A stretch of 64,000 bases of DNA from DATBGZ01 sp036557785 (GTDB taxonomy: Bacteria; Actinomycetota; Actinomycetes; Mycobacteriales; Micromonosporaceae), in NCBI GenBank assembly GCA_036557785.1, contig DATBGZ010000045.1, forward strand, positions 38,747 through 102,746, written 5' to 3'. The notes beneath the pieces were generated by a model, which made no database searches, was not told the origin of the DNA, and was given only the letters and a program-made list of their open reading frames with translations. Below are positions 34,414-43,015 of this stretch, piece by piece; position 1 is the stretch's first letter, and every line of letters begins with the position of its first letter. The position numbers were made by a program, and so were the translations under genes.

Positions 34414-35577
34414 GTGTCGTTGGTTACGCTCACCAATGCCCAACACGAGCTGGCCGAGCGGGCACGGACCTTCGTCGACACCGTGCTCGTGCCCCACGAG
34501 GTGGCCGCCGAGCAGGCTGGTGGCGCGCTGCCCGCCGACGTCGTCGCGTCGATCAGCCGCCGAGCGATCGAGTTCGGTCTCAACGGGGGCCGCCACTCGG
34601 TGGAGCACGGCGGACAGGGCTGGTCGCTGACCGACTACGTGGCGGTGCACGAGCAGTTGGGCCGCAGCACGAACGGGCTGTGGTGGTGGATCCCCGACGC
34701 CTACAACGTCCTGCGCGCCGGCACCTCGGACCAGATCGAGCGCTACCTGCGACCGGCGCTGCGCGGCGACGCGTGGATCTCCTATGCGGTGACCGAGGAG
34801 CACGCTGGCTCGGACCCTTCGGGCATCACCACGCGCGCCACGGCCGACGGGGCCGGCTGGCTCATCGACGGCGAGAAGTGGTTCGTGACCAGCGGCGACA
34901 TCGCGACGGCCCACATCGTGGTGGCGAACGCCGACGGGCACGGCCCAACGCTGTTCATCATCGACGCCGACGCGCCCGGCGTGTCGATTGTGGACACACC
35001 GCCGTTCACCCACTCGTTCCCGCACGGACACCCGACGATCCGTTTCGCGGATGTACGGGTGGAGCCCGGGGCCGTGCTCGGCGGACTCGGGCGGGCCGAG
35101 GCGCTGCAGCAGGCGTGGTTCGTGGAGGAGCGCCTCGGCATCGCCGCGCACTGCGTCGCCGCCATGAGCCGGCTGCTGGAGGAGGCGGTCGCCTGGGCCG
35201 CCGTGCGCGAGCAGGGTGGATCACCAATCATCGACTACCAGGGCGTCGCGTTCCCGCTCGCCGACTCGGCGGCTGACGCGGCGGCGGCCCGGCTGCTCAC
35301 CTACGAGGTCGCGTCGCGTTCGGACCAGGGCGCCGACCGGAAGGTGGTGCACGCCAAGGCATCCCTGGCCAAGCTGTTCGCCAGCGAGGCCGCCTACCGG
35401 TGCGCCGACCGGGCGGTGCAGGTCTTCGGCGGGCGCGGGTACATGCGCACCACCGCTGCCGAACGGTTCCTCCGCGAACTGCGCGTGGACCGCATCTGGG
35501 AGGGCACGAGCGAGATCCAGCGACTCGTCGTCTCGCGCTCGCTGGTACGCCGGGGCGTCCTGGCCGTCATCGCCTGA
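34414..35577 (+). CDS. Acyl-CoA dehydrogenase family protein
   Basis: 387 residues from the GTG at 34414, chosen because GGGGGAG lies 7 nt upstream; a TTG at 34399 is possible. The ACAD order is complete: helical N domain, WISYAVTEEHAGSDPSG in the FAD/substrate loop, GEKWFVTSGDIATAHIVV in the beta domain, and the C-terminal RAVQVFGGRGYMRTTAAERF and RIWEGTSEIQRL. The catalytic base in this family is usually a glutamate in the YEGTS/WEGTS segment, here E of WEGTS. It would oxidise the acyl-CoA made by the synthetase of this regulon. It has its own promoter with operator site 3. Confidence 0.88.
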   Translation: MSLVTLTNAQHELAERARTFVDTVLVPHEVAAEQAGGALPADVVASISRRAIEFGLNGGRHSVEHGGQGWSLTDYVAVHEQLGRSTNGLWWWIPDAYNVLRAGTSDQIERYLRPALRGDAWISYAVTEEHAGSDPSGITTRATADGAGWLIDGEKWFVTSGDIATAHIVVANADGHGPTLFIIDADAPGVSIVDTPPFTHSFPHGHPTIRFADVRVEPGAVLGGLGRAEALQQAWFVEERLGIAAHCVAAMSRLLEEAVAWAAVREQGGSPIIDYQGVAFPLADSAADAAAARLLTYEVASRSDQGADRKVVHAKASLAKLFASEAAYRCADRAVQVFGGRGYMRTTAAERFLRELRVDRIWEGTSEIQRLVVSRSLVRRGVLAVIA

Positions 35578-35621
35578 CCGTGCACCGCGTAGCGTCGGCC
35601 GGCACCCCAGGTTGTGCGCAT

Positions 35622-35652
35622 CCGGCCAGGGCGCCGCGGACGGCCTGGCCGG
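35622..35652. terminator. Hairpin between convergent genes
   Basis: CCGGCCAGG (35622-35630) and CCTGGCCGG (35644-35652) form a perfect 9-bp stem around 13 nt, between the acyl-CoA dehydrogenase gene and the opposing VOC gene. No T-run is present. Confidence 0.55.
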
Positions 35653-35699
35653 AAAGTGAGCACCCGGGCTGTAGCGGCCCGCTGCGTCGCCTCGATCCT

Positions 35700-36134
35700 T
35701 CAGGCCACGCGCCCCTCGGCAACACAGAACTCGTTGCCCTCAGGATCGGCGAGGGTCACCCACGTATGCGGGCCCTGCTGTCCATCGTGGAGCTTCGTCG
35801 CGCCGCGGGCGATCAGCTCGTCCACCACTGCCTGGGCGCGGTCGGGGACCCGGATGTCGAGATGCACCCGGTTCTTGACCACCTTCGCCTCAGGCACCGC
35901 CTGGAAGAGCACGCGTCGGGTGTTGTCGGGTGAGCGGATCGCCGCGCCCTCCTTCCACACCAGCGATCCGTGATGGGTCGTCGTGTCGGACTCCTGGGCG
36001 AAGCCCTCGGCGATCATCTTGCGGATGAACGCCTCGTCCTGCTCCTCGACCGCCCAACCGAGCGTCCGCGCCCACCAGTCCGCCTGCTCGTGCGGCTGCG
36101 CCGCGTCGATCACCACCTGGAAGTCATATGCCAT
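35700..36134 (-). CDS. VOC-superfamily (glyoxalase-like) protein
   Basis: 144 residues with two beta-alpha-beta-beta-beta halves: FQVVIDAAQPHEQADWWART at the start, and NRVHLDIRVPDRAQAVVDEL followed by HTWVTLADPEGNEFCVAEG. The histidine of VHLDI and the glutamate of NEFCV are the usual metal ligands of the second half. Proteins of this size include glyoxalases, bleomycin-type binding proteins and many of unknown role. It is a single gene, probably not part of the amine regulon. Confidence 0.8.
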   Translation of the reverse strand: MAYDFQVVIDAAQPHEQADWWARTLGWAVEEQDEAFIRKMIAEGFAQESDTTTHHGSLVWKEGAAIRSPDNTRRVLFQAVPEAKVVKNRVHLDIRVPDRAQAVVDELIARGATKLHDGQQGPHTWVTLADPEGNEFCVAEGRVA

Positions 36135-36185
36135 GCCCGCACGCTATCGGCGCCCTCCGACATCGGCCGGCGTGGACGATGCCGA

Positions 36186-38744
36186 CTACTCGTAGGCGAT
36201 GGCTCCCAGCACGTCCTGGCGGGCCGCCCGCAGGGCCGGGGTGAAGGCCGCGCCCAGCCCGACGAAGACGGACGCGATCAGATAGATGACCGTCAGCTGC
36301 CACGGGAAGGCGAGCGTCTTGAGACCCTGGTCCCGGAACGCCTGGAACGCGGAGACGCCCAGGCCCGTACCGACCGCGATCCCGAGCAGCGCGCCGAAGA
36401 CGCAGATGACCACCGACTCGACGGTCACCATCCACATCACCTGCCGCCGCCGCATGCCCACGGCCCGCAAGAGCCCGACCTCACGGGTGCGCTCGATCAT
36501 CGACAGCGCCAGGGTGTTGATGACGCCGAGCACCGCGATCACCAGGGCGAGGGCGAGCAGGATCTGCACGAAGCCGAGGATCGTGTCGAAGATCCGCGCC
36601 GCGGAGGCGACGTACTCGTCCACGGTGAAGACGTTCACCTCGGGGTTGTCGGCGATCGCTTCGCGCACCTGGCCGAGCACGGTGTTGACGTCGGCACCGG
36701 GACGCACCACGACGAAGGCGGTGATCGGTGCCGGGGCCGTGAAGCCGGCCTGCGCATCCTGCTCCGAGATCGCGTATCCGCTGGCGAGCGGGACGCTCTT
36801 GTAGATCCCGGCGAGTCGCATCTGCTGCTCGCCCGTGCGGGCCAGTTGTACGCGCACCGGCTGGCCCACGGTCAGGCCCTTCTCGGCAGCGGTCTTGTCG
36901 TCCACGACGATCTCGCCGGGTCCGATGTTCAGGGTGCCGTCGAGGACCTGGATCCGCAGCATCGACACGGCACCGGCGATGTCATCGAAGGTCGACACGA
37001 CACTCAGCTGGCCGTTGATCTTAGCGCCGTCGATGGACTCGCCCACCACGTGCTCGACCCCGGGCAGTTGCCGCACGGTCTGGAGCTCGGCCGGGTCGAT
37101 CTGAGCCGGGGTCGCACTGGTCGGGTCGGCGGCGATGACGAGGTTGGCGTTGAGGCCGGCATCCACCAGGTCGACCGTGCTCGCCTTCACCGAGGAGAAG
37201 ATGACGCTGATCGCGGTCACGATCGCGACGCCGACCATGAGCGCCGCCGCGGTGATGGCGGTGCGGCGGGGGTTGCGCCCGGAGTTGCTCCGGCCGAGCT
37301 TGCCGGCGCCGCCCCAGCTCAACGCACGGCCGAGCGCAGTCACCACGGGCCGGGCGAACAGCGGGGTCAGCAGCGCCACGCCCACGAAGCAGAAGAGCAC
37401 GCCGCCGAGAACCGCCCACAGGTTCAGGCCACCCAATTCGCCCGCCAGGCCCAGGCCCAGGAACGTGCCGCCGACCGCCAGGAGCGCCGCGCCGCTGATC
37501 GACAGCGTGGTGACCGGCCGGTCTGGCGTCGCGGCGTCGCGCATGGCCGCGACCGGCGGGATGCGGGCAGCCCGCACCGCGGGAATGAGCGCTGCCACCA
37601 GGGTGATGCCGAGCCCCACCGTGAAGGCGGCGATGACCGCCGCTGCCGGCAGGCCAGCGCCGGCCAGGTGCAGGCCGCCGTTGGTGATCAGGCTGCCGAG
37701 TCCCAGGGCCAGGGCGGAGCCGACCCCCACGCCGAGGGCAAGGCCCACGACCGAGGCGACCAGACCGATGACCGCGGCCTCCGTCAACACCGACCCGATC
37801 ACCTGGTTACGACCCGCTCCCATGGCCCGCAGCAGGGCGAGCTCACGCGTGCGTTGCGCCACCGTGATCGAGAAGGTATTCAGGATGATGAACACGCCAA
37901 CGAACAACGCCACGCCGGCGAAGCCGAGCAGCAGATAATTGAAGAACTTCAACGCGTCGCGGATCTGGTTCGAGCTGTCCTGCGCCAGTTGCTCCCCGGT
38001 CTTGACCGAGAAGTCCGGGCCCAGGGCGGCCGCGATCCGGTCACGGAGTTGGTTGTTGTCCTGCCCGTCCGCGGCGAAGACCGTGACCGCGCTGAAGACG
38101 CCGGTCTGACCGAGCAGCCGCTGCTGCGCCACGGGCATGGTGAAGTACACGATCGTCTCGCCGGCCATCGTGTCCCGGCCGCCGGTGAAGCCGGCGATGC
38201 CGACCACCTGGTACGAGCGCTTGACCGGGTCGATCGGGGTGATCACCGCGACGGTGTCGCCGATGCCGTATCCGGTCTTCGTGGCCAGGTTGGCGCTGAT
38301 CATGATTTCGTTGTCGGCCTGCGGCGGCCGGCCGGAGCGGATCTCGACCAGGTCGCTCGTGCCGGTCCAGCCTGCGCCGAAGCGGGGCGAGCCGGTGGTC
38401 GCGACCACCTTGCCGAACTTGTCGATGACCTTCGCGCCGTCCACGAAGACACCGCCGACGGCACGCGCGACGCCCGGGACCGCCGCGATGCGGTCCACAT
38501 CGGACGCCGGCATGTTCGGCATGGCCGCTTGGCCCGTCGTGGGCGAGTTGATGTCGCTGACCCGCGTCACCTGGACATCGGTATCCGTGTAGATGTCCTG
38601 GAAAAGACCGTCAAACGAACGGCCGATCGTGTCGGTGAGCACGAACGCCCCGGACACGAACATGACGCCGAGCACGACGGCGAGCGTCGAGAGGAGCAGC
38701 CGCAGCTTGCGCGACAGCATGCTCTTGAGGGTGGCGCGCAGCAT
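36186..38744 (-). CDS. FtsX/MacB-type ABC transporter permease
   Basis: 852 residues in two repeated halves, each with a large extracytoplasmic domain and membrane helices. The first helix (LRLLLSTLAVVLGVMFVSGA) follows a short cytoplasmic head. A helix bundle with FAGVALFVGVFIILNTFSIT and RTRELALLRAMGAGRNQVIG sits mid-protein, and the end repeats it as LAVIAVLGVINTLALSMIER-like sequence and RTREVGLLRAVGMRRRQVMW. This is the design of actinobacterial lipoprotein- or peptide-related exporters. The start shares one base with the ATPase stop (TGATG), so the pair is coupled. The substrate is unknown. Confidence 0.88.
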   Translation of the reverse strand: MLRATLKSMLSRKLRLLLSTLAVVLGVMFVSGAFVLTDTIGRSFDGLFQDIYTDTDVQVTRVSDINSPTTGQAAMPNMPASDVDRIAAVPGVARAVGGVFVDGAKVIDKFGKVVATTGSPRFGAGWTGTSDLVEIRSGRPPQADNEIMISANLATKTGYGIGDTVAVITPIDPVKRSYQVVGIAGFTGGRDTMAGETIVYFTMPVAQQRLLGQTGVFSAVTVFAADGQDNNQLRDRIAAALGPDFSVKTGEQLAQDSSNQIRDALKFFNYLLLGFAGVALFVGVFIILNTFSITVAQRTRELALLRAMGAGRNQVIGSVLTEAAVIGLVASVVGLALGVGVGSALALGLGSLITNGGLHLAGAGLPAAAVIAAFTVGLGITLVAALIPAVRAARIPPVAAMRDAATPDRPVTTLSISGAALLAVGGTFLGLGLAGELGGLNLWAVLGGVLFCFVGVALLTPLFARPVVTALGRALSWGGAGKLGRSNSGRNPRRTAITAAALMVGVAIVTAISVIFSSVKASTVDLVDAGLNANLVIAADPTSATPAQIDPAELQTVRQLPGVEHVVGESIDGAKINGQLSVVSTFDDIAGAVSMLRIQVLDGTLNIGPGEIVVDDKTAAEKGLTVGQPVRVQLARTGEQQMRLAGIYKSVPLASGYAISEQDAQAGFTAPAPITAFVVVRPGADVNTVLGQVREAIADNPEVNVFTVDEYVASAARIFDTILGFVQILLALALVIAVLGVINTLALSMIERTREVGLLRAVGMRRRQVMWMVTVESVVICVFGALLGIAVGTGLGVSAFQAFRDQGLKTLAFPWQLTVIYLIASVFVGLGAAFTPALRAARQDVLGAIAYE

Positions 38745-39526
38745 CAGGCGCTCCCCGCCTCGCCCGCGCCCGGGGCGGCCGGGTCGAGTCGCTTGAGCTG
38801 GTCGAGGATGGCCTCGGGGGTCGGGCTCGCGAGCTCACCGACGACGTTGCCGTCGGCGAGGAAGATCACCCGATCCGCGTGGCTGGCCGCGTTCGGGTCG
38901 TGGGTGACCATGACGATGGTCTGGCCAAATTCGCGTACCGAGCGCTGCAGGAAGGTCAGGATGTCGGCTCCGCTACGCGAGTCGAGGTTGCCCGTCGGCT
39001 CGTCCGCGAAGATCACCTCGGGACGGGTGACCATCGCCCGGGCGCAGGCGACGCGCTGCTGCTGGCCCCCGGAGAGCTGCGCGGGCTTGTGCTTGAGGCG
39101 GTCGCGCAGGCCGACGGCGTCGATGACCGTGTCGTACCAACCCGAGTCCGGCCGCCGGCCGGCGATCGTCAGCGGGAGCAGGATGTTCTCCTCGGCGGAC
39201 AGGGCCGGCAGCAGGTTGAACTGCTGGAAGACGAAGCCGACCTTGTCGCGGCGCAGCACGGTCAGGGCATTGTCGTTCAGGCGGTCCAGCGACGTCGTGC
39301 CGATGTGGACCTCGCCGCGGCTCGCGGTGTCCAGGCCGGCAAGGCAGTGCATCAGCGTGGACTTGCCGGAGCCGGACGGTCCCATGATCGCGGTGAACCG
39401 GCCGCGCTCCAGGGCCACGTTCACCCCGCGCAGCGCGATCACCTGGGCCTCACCCACGCCGTAGACCTTCCACAGATCGACAGCACTGACAGCGGGACCG
39501 GTCTCCACCTGCGTATCGATGCTCAC
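38744..39526 (-). CDS. ABC transporter ATPase, LolD/MacB type
   Basis: 260 residues from the GTG at 39526, which has GGGAG about 8 nt upstream. Walker A IMGPSGSGKSTLMHCLAG, Q-loop FVFQQFNLLPALSAEEN, signature LSGGQQQRVACARAM, Walker B VIFADEPTGNLD and the switch histidine in MVTHDPNAASHADRV are intact. The order and length fit LolD-like partners of FtsX permeases. It is the first gene of the two-gene operon. Four TCAGGG repeats lie upstream and probably mark its regulator-binding site. Confidence 0.92.
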   Translation of the reverse strand: MSIDTQVETGPAVSAVDLWKVYGVGEAQVIALRGVNVALERGRFTAIMGPSGSGKSTLMHCLAGLDTASRGEVHIGTTSLDRLNDNALTVLRRDKVGFVFQQFNLLPALSAEENILLPLTIAGRRPDSGWYDTVIDAVGLRDRLKHKPAQLSGGQQQRVACARAMVTRPEVIFADEPTGNLDSRSGADILTFLQRSVREFGQTIVMVTHDPNAASHADRVIFLADGNVVGELASPTPEAILDQLKRLDPAAPGAGEAGSA

Positions 39527-39659
39527 CCCAGAACTCCCTCCGCGAGCGTCGGGCCCCCCGTCGGGGCCGGCCGCGCTGGCGCGCCCGCTACACGGTAGGC
39601 CATCCCGCCGACGGGATCGCGGCCAGTGACCCTGTGATCTCGGACATTTCGCCACGGTT

Positions 39660-39710
39660 TCAGGGCACGTTCAGGGTTGATCCGCACATCCACTCAGGGA
39701 GCGCTCAGGG
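39660..39710. promoter_or_regulatory. Four TCAGGG direct repeats upstream of the ABC exporter operon
   Basis: TCAGGG occurs at 39660-39665, 39671-39676, 39694-39699 and 39705-39710. Within each pair the period is 11 bp, one helical turn, and the pairs are 23 bp apart. This is the pattern bound by OmpR/PhoB-type response regulators. The region belongs to the exporter promoter on the minus strand, because the other flank is the 3' end of the nuclease gene. Confidence 0.5.
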
Positions 39711-39722
39711 AGACCCACATGG

Positions 39723-40634
39723 TCAGTCCTCCGCGAGGACCAGCGGCGGCTCGTCGACCACCGGCGCGGCCGGCAGGGCCTCAGGGAACGGGGGAACGGT
39801 GCCACCGAACTCGGGACACCGGCTGTGGTGCCCGCACCAGTCGCACAGCCGGCTGGGCTTGGGCCGGAAGTCACGCTCCTGGGTCGCGCGATCGATGGCG
39901 CGCCACAGCGCGACCAGGGTCCGCTCGAACCGGGCGAGCTCCTCGGCGTCGGGGGAGTAGTCGCACGCCTCGGCGTCCTTGAGATAGAGCAGTCGCAACG
40001 ATCGCGGCACGGTGCCCCGCGTGCGCCAGAGCACGAGCGCGTAGAACTTCAACTGGAACAGCGCTCGCGCCTCGAAGGCCTCCCGTGGTGCGCCGCCGGT
40101 CTTGTAATCGACGACTCTCATGTCGCCCGCGGCCGTGACGTCAAGGCGGTCGATATAGCCGCGGATGAGCAACTCGTCGTCGACGACCGCCTCGACGAGT
40201 GCCTCGCGTTCGGCCGGCTCCAGCCGGGTCGGATCCTCCACCGAGAAGTACCCACGCAGAAGCTCCACAGTGGAGTCGAGAAACTCGGCCGGAGTCTGGT
40301 CGCCGAAGAGCTCGGCCAGCAGCGGCTCCTGCTCGCGCAGCCGCTCCCACTGCGGCACCACCAGCGCCGCCGCCTGATCCATCGACCGCTGCTGCGCCGG
40401 GAGGTCGAAGAGCTTCTCCAGCACCGCGTGCACCAGGGTGCCCCGGGCCTGGTCGGGCGTGGGCGGTTCAGGGATGCGGTCGATCGTGCGGAAGCGGTAG
40501 AGCAGGGGGCAGGTCTTGAAGTCGGATGCGCGCGACGGGGACAGCGAGGGCAGGCGCGGCCCCTGGTCACCAACCTCGTCCGCCGGCGGCTGGGCAGCGA
40601 CGGGGACCGCAACGGTCACCTCGGTGACTGACAT
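39723..40634 (-). CDS. RecB-family exonuclease with a probable iron-sulfur cluster
   Basis: 303 residues from the ATG at 40634; a GTG at 40664 is possible. The PD-(D/E)XK nuclease core contains RGTLVHAVLEKLFDL, LIRGYIDRLDV, MRVVDYKTGG (the catalytic D-x-K), and QLKFYALVLW. One cysteine near the start (FKTCPLLYRF) and three at the end (CDWCGHHSRC) match the four ligands of AddB/Cas4-like [4Fe-4S] clusters. The gene corresponds in position and kind to the RecB-like gene beside trmI in mycobacteria. It probably acts in DNA repair; no helicase partner is adjacent. Confidence 0.87.
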   Translation of the reverse strand: MSVTEVTVAVPVAAQPPADEVGDQGPRLPSLSPSRASDFKTCPLLYRFRTIDRIPEPPTPDQARGTLVHAVLEKLFDLPAQQRSMDQAAALVVPQWERLREQEPLLAELFGDQTPAEFLDSTVELLRGYFSVEDPTRLEPAEREALVEAVVDDELLIRGYIDRLDVTAAGDMRVVDYKTGGAPREAFEARALFQLKFYALVLWRTRGTVPRSLRLLYLKDAEACDYSPDAEELARFERTLVALWRAIDRATQERDFRPKPSRLCDWCGHHSRCPEFGGTVPPFPEALPAAPVVDEPPLVLAED

Positions 40635-40766
40635 GTCTGTCACCGTAGGCGACACCACCGACAACTTCCGGCATTGACCGGGCCCACGCGCGCCGCAGCC
40701 GCGCCGCGAGGCGTGGTGGGGTCAACCGGACGGGCGAATACGATCGAGGCGTCGAGCGGAGCATCC

Positions 40767-41897
40767 ATGACATCTGAGCCCGGGCCACCGGTCCCGCCGC
40801 GCGCCGGCCTACGCCTGGGGCGCGTCCTCGGCGTGCCCGTCTACCTGCGCTACTCCTGGCTGCTGCTCGCCGTCGTGGTGGTCGTCCTCTACGCGGGTGT
40901 GCTCGACACCATGCTGCCCCAGCTCTCCCCGACCGGGCGGTACGCGTTCGCGGTCGGGTTCGTGCTCTGCCTGCTGCTGTCGGTGCTGCTGCACGAGGTC
41001 GGCCACGCCGTCGTGGCGCGTCACTACGGCATCCGGGTGCGGGCCATCATGCTCGAGGTGCTCGGCGGATATACCGAGATGGAGACGGACAGCCCCCACC
41101 CCCGCGCCGATCTCGCGGTCTCGGTGGTGGGTCCGATCATCTCCGGCCTGTTGGGCGGGGCGGCGCTGGGCGCCTACGTGAGCCTGCCCTCGGGAGGCGT
41201 GCTGCGCCAGCTCGCGTTCCAACTCGCCTGGAGCAACCTCATCGTTGCCGTCTTCAACGCGCTGCCGGGCCTGCCGTTGGACGGGGGCCGGGCCGTGCGG
41301 GCGCTCGTCTGGGGCGTGACCGGCGACCGGCACACCGGCACGACCGTCGCCGGTTGGTTGGGGCGCCTGCTCGCCGGGGCGCTGGCACTGCTCGCGCTGT
41401 GGTTCATCGCGGCGCCGCGGGCGAACTTCGCCACGCCGGTGCTGCTCATGTTGCTCGCCGCGACCATGTGGCAGGGCGCCTCGGTCGCGATCCTGCAGGG
41501 CCGGGTGCTGTCCCGGCTGCCACGCGTGAACCTGCGTCAGCTCAGCCGTCCGGTGGTGACCGTCCCGACCGGGATGCCGCTGTCCGAGGCGGCGCGGCGG
41601 GTCTTCGACGCGGGTCTGCCGGGCGCGGCGGTCGCGGTGGTCGACAGCGGTGGTCGCGTGGTGGCCCTGGTGCACGAGGAGTCGGCAGCCGCCGTGCCGA
41701 TGGAGCGGCGGCCGTGGGTGCCGATCGACTCGGTCGCGCGGCCGCTCGAGGCGGGGCGCACCCTGGCGGCCGACCTCACGGGAGAAGAGGTCATCCGCGC
41801 CATCCGGGCCAACCCGGCACCCTCCTACCTCGTGGTCTCGGGCGCGGACGTGATCGGCGTGCTGCGGGTCGTCGACCTCGACCGGGCCCTGCGATAA
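40767..41897 (+). CDS. Site-2-protease-family membrane metalloprotease with CBS-like domain
   Basis: 376 residues from the ATG at 40767 with GGAG upstream. The zinc site is LLHEVGHAVVARHYG (HExxH) and the third ligand lies in NALPGLPLDGGRAVR. About six membrane helices surround these. The C-terminal part (about 265-376) has the look of CBS domains: VTVPTGMPLSEAARRVFD and YLVVSGADVIGVLRVVDLDR. This is the SpoIVFB-like, CBS-containing type of intramembrane protease. The target protein is unknown. It is followed after 5 nt by trmI, so the two are probably co-transcribed. Confidence 0.88.
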   Translation: MTSEPGPPVPPRAGLRLGRVLGVPVYLRYSWLLLAVVVVVLYAGVLDTMLPQLSPTGRYAFAVGFVLCLLLSVLLHEVGHAVVARHYGIRVRAIMLEVLGGYTEMETDSPHPRADLAVSVVGPIISGLLGGAALGAYVSLPSGGVLRQLAFQLAWSNLIVAVFNALPGLPLDGGRAVRALVWGVTGDRHTGTTVAGWLGRLLAGALALLALWFIAAPRANFATPVLLMLLAATMWQGASVAILQGRVLSRLPRVNLRQLSRPVVTVPTGMPLSEAARRVFDAGLPGAAVAVVDSGGRVVALVHEESAAAVPMERRPWVPIDSVARPLEAGRTLAADLTGEEVIRAIRANPAPSYLVVSGADVIGVLRVVDLDRALR

Positions 41898-41902
41898 CGG
41901 TC

Positions 41903-42880
41903 ATGGCGGGTGACGGCGATGGCGTCGTGAGGGTGTTCCAGGCCGGCGACCGGGTGCAGCTCACCGACCCCAAGGGCCGCCTGCACACCGTGGTGCTCGT
42001 GCCCGGCAAGGTGTTCCACACCCATCGGGGCGGGCTGCCGCACGACGACCTCATCGGCCTGCCGGAGGGCTCCGTGGTCACCTCCTCGGCCGGCACCGGC
42101 TACCTGGCCCTGCGCCCGCTGCTGGCCGACTATGTGCTCTCCATGCCGCGCGGCGCCGCCGTGGTCTACCCGAAGGACGCCGGCCAGATCGTGGCGATGG
42201 GCGACATCTTTCCCGGCGCGGCCGTGCTGGAGGCAGGGGCGGGGTCGGGGGCGCTCGCGTGCTCGCTGCTGCGCGCGATCGGTGAGCACGGCCGGCTGCA
42301 CTCGTACGAGATCCGGCCCGAGTTCGCGCAGGTCGCCCAGCGCAACGTCGAGGCGTTCTTCGGCGAGCTGCCCACGACCTGGCAGCTCACGGTCGGTGAC
42401 GTTGCCGGGTGCACGCAGACCGGTTTCGACCGGGTTGTCCTGGATCTGCTCGCACCCTGGGAGATGCTCGAGGTCGTCGACCGGGCACTGGTGCCCGGCG
42501 GCGTGCTCATCGGCTACGTCGCGACGACCACGCAGCTCTCCGACCTGGTGGAAGCGTTGCGGGAGCGCGGCGGCTACACCGAGCCCCGGGCCTTCGAGAC
42601 CCTGGTACGCGACTGGCACGTCGAGGGGCTCGCGGTGCGACCGGAGCACCGCATGATCGGCCACACCGCGTTCCTGGTCACCAGCCGCAGGCTCGCGCCG
42701 GGGATCGTGGCGCCTCCGCGCCGGCGCAAGCCGAGCCAGGGCGTGCCGGCGTACGCGCTACGGCGGGCCGCGCAGCAGGCGGCGCGGACGCAAGACGATG
42801 CCGGCCTGCAGCCGTCTGAGCCGGGTGACGCCGGCCCCGAGCAAGATCGGAAAGGCGAGGTTCGACCGCCGGGAGCATGA
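41903..42880 (+). CDS. trmI: tRNA (adenine-58-N1)-methyltransferase
   Basis: 325 residues from the ATG at 41903. An N-terminal beta domain (FQAGDRVQLTDPKGRLHTVV) precedes a class I AdoMet-binding core: YPKDAGQIVAMGDIFPGA, VLEAGAGSGALACSLLRAIG, and the acidic HSYEIRPEFA. FDRVVLDLLAPWEM carries the catalytic-region aspartate. A tail rich in charged and Gln/Ala residues follows. TrmI methylates A58 in the T-loop of tRNA as a tetramer. In Mycobacterium tuberculosis the same gene (Rv2118c) lies beside a RecB-like gene and near the proteasome genes, as here. Confidence 0.93.
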   Translation: MAGDGDGVVRVFQAGDRVQLTDPKGRLHTVVLVPGKVFHTHRGGLPHDDLIGLPEGSVVTSSAGTGYLALRPLLADYVLSMPRGAAVVYPKDAGQIVAMGDIFPGAAVLEAGAGSGALACSLLRAIGEHGRLHSYEIRPEFAQVAQRNVEAFFGELPTTWQLTVGDVAGCTQTGFDRVVLDLLAPWEMLEVVDRALVPGGVLIGYVATTTQLSDLVEALRERGGYTEPRAFETLVRDWHVEGLAVRPEHRMIGHTAFLVTSRRLAPGIVAPPRRRKPSQGVPAYALRRAAQQAARTQDDAGLQPSEPGDAGPEQDRKGEVRPPGA

Positions 42881-43015
42881 TGGACGGATTCCTGGCGTCA
42901 GGACCATCGCAGCGAGCGCAAGCGGGGAGCCTTGGCGAGCCCCGGCAGCTCGAGAACGTGCCGCTCCGCGCCGGAACACGCGAGCGTTCGCAGGTGTGCG
43001 GGATGGAGGAGTGCG

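Noticed and set aside
35970..39464. Open frame of more than 1100 codons on the plus strand
   Set aside because: It runs antisense through the ABC permease and ATPase genes. Its composition (His, Asp, Arg, Gln runs) is that of an antisense frame in GC-rich DNA, with no domains.
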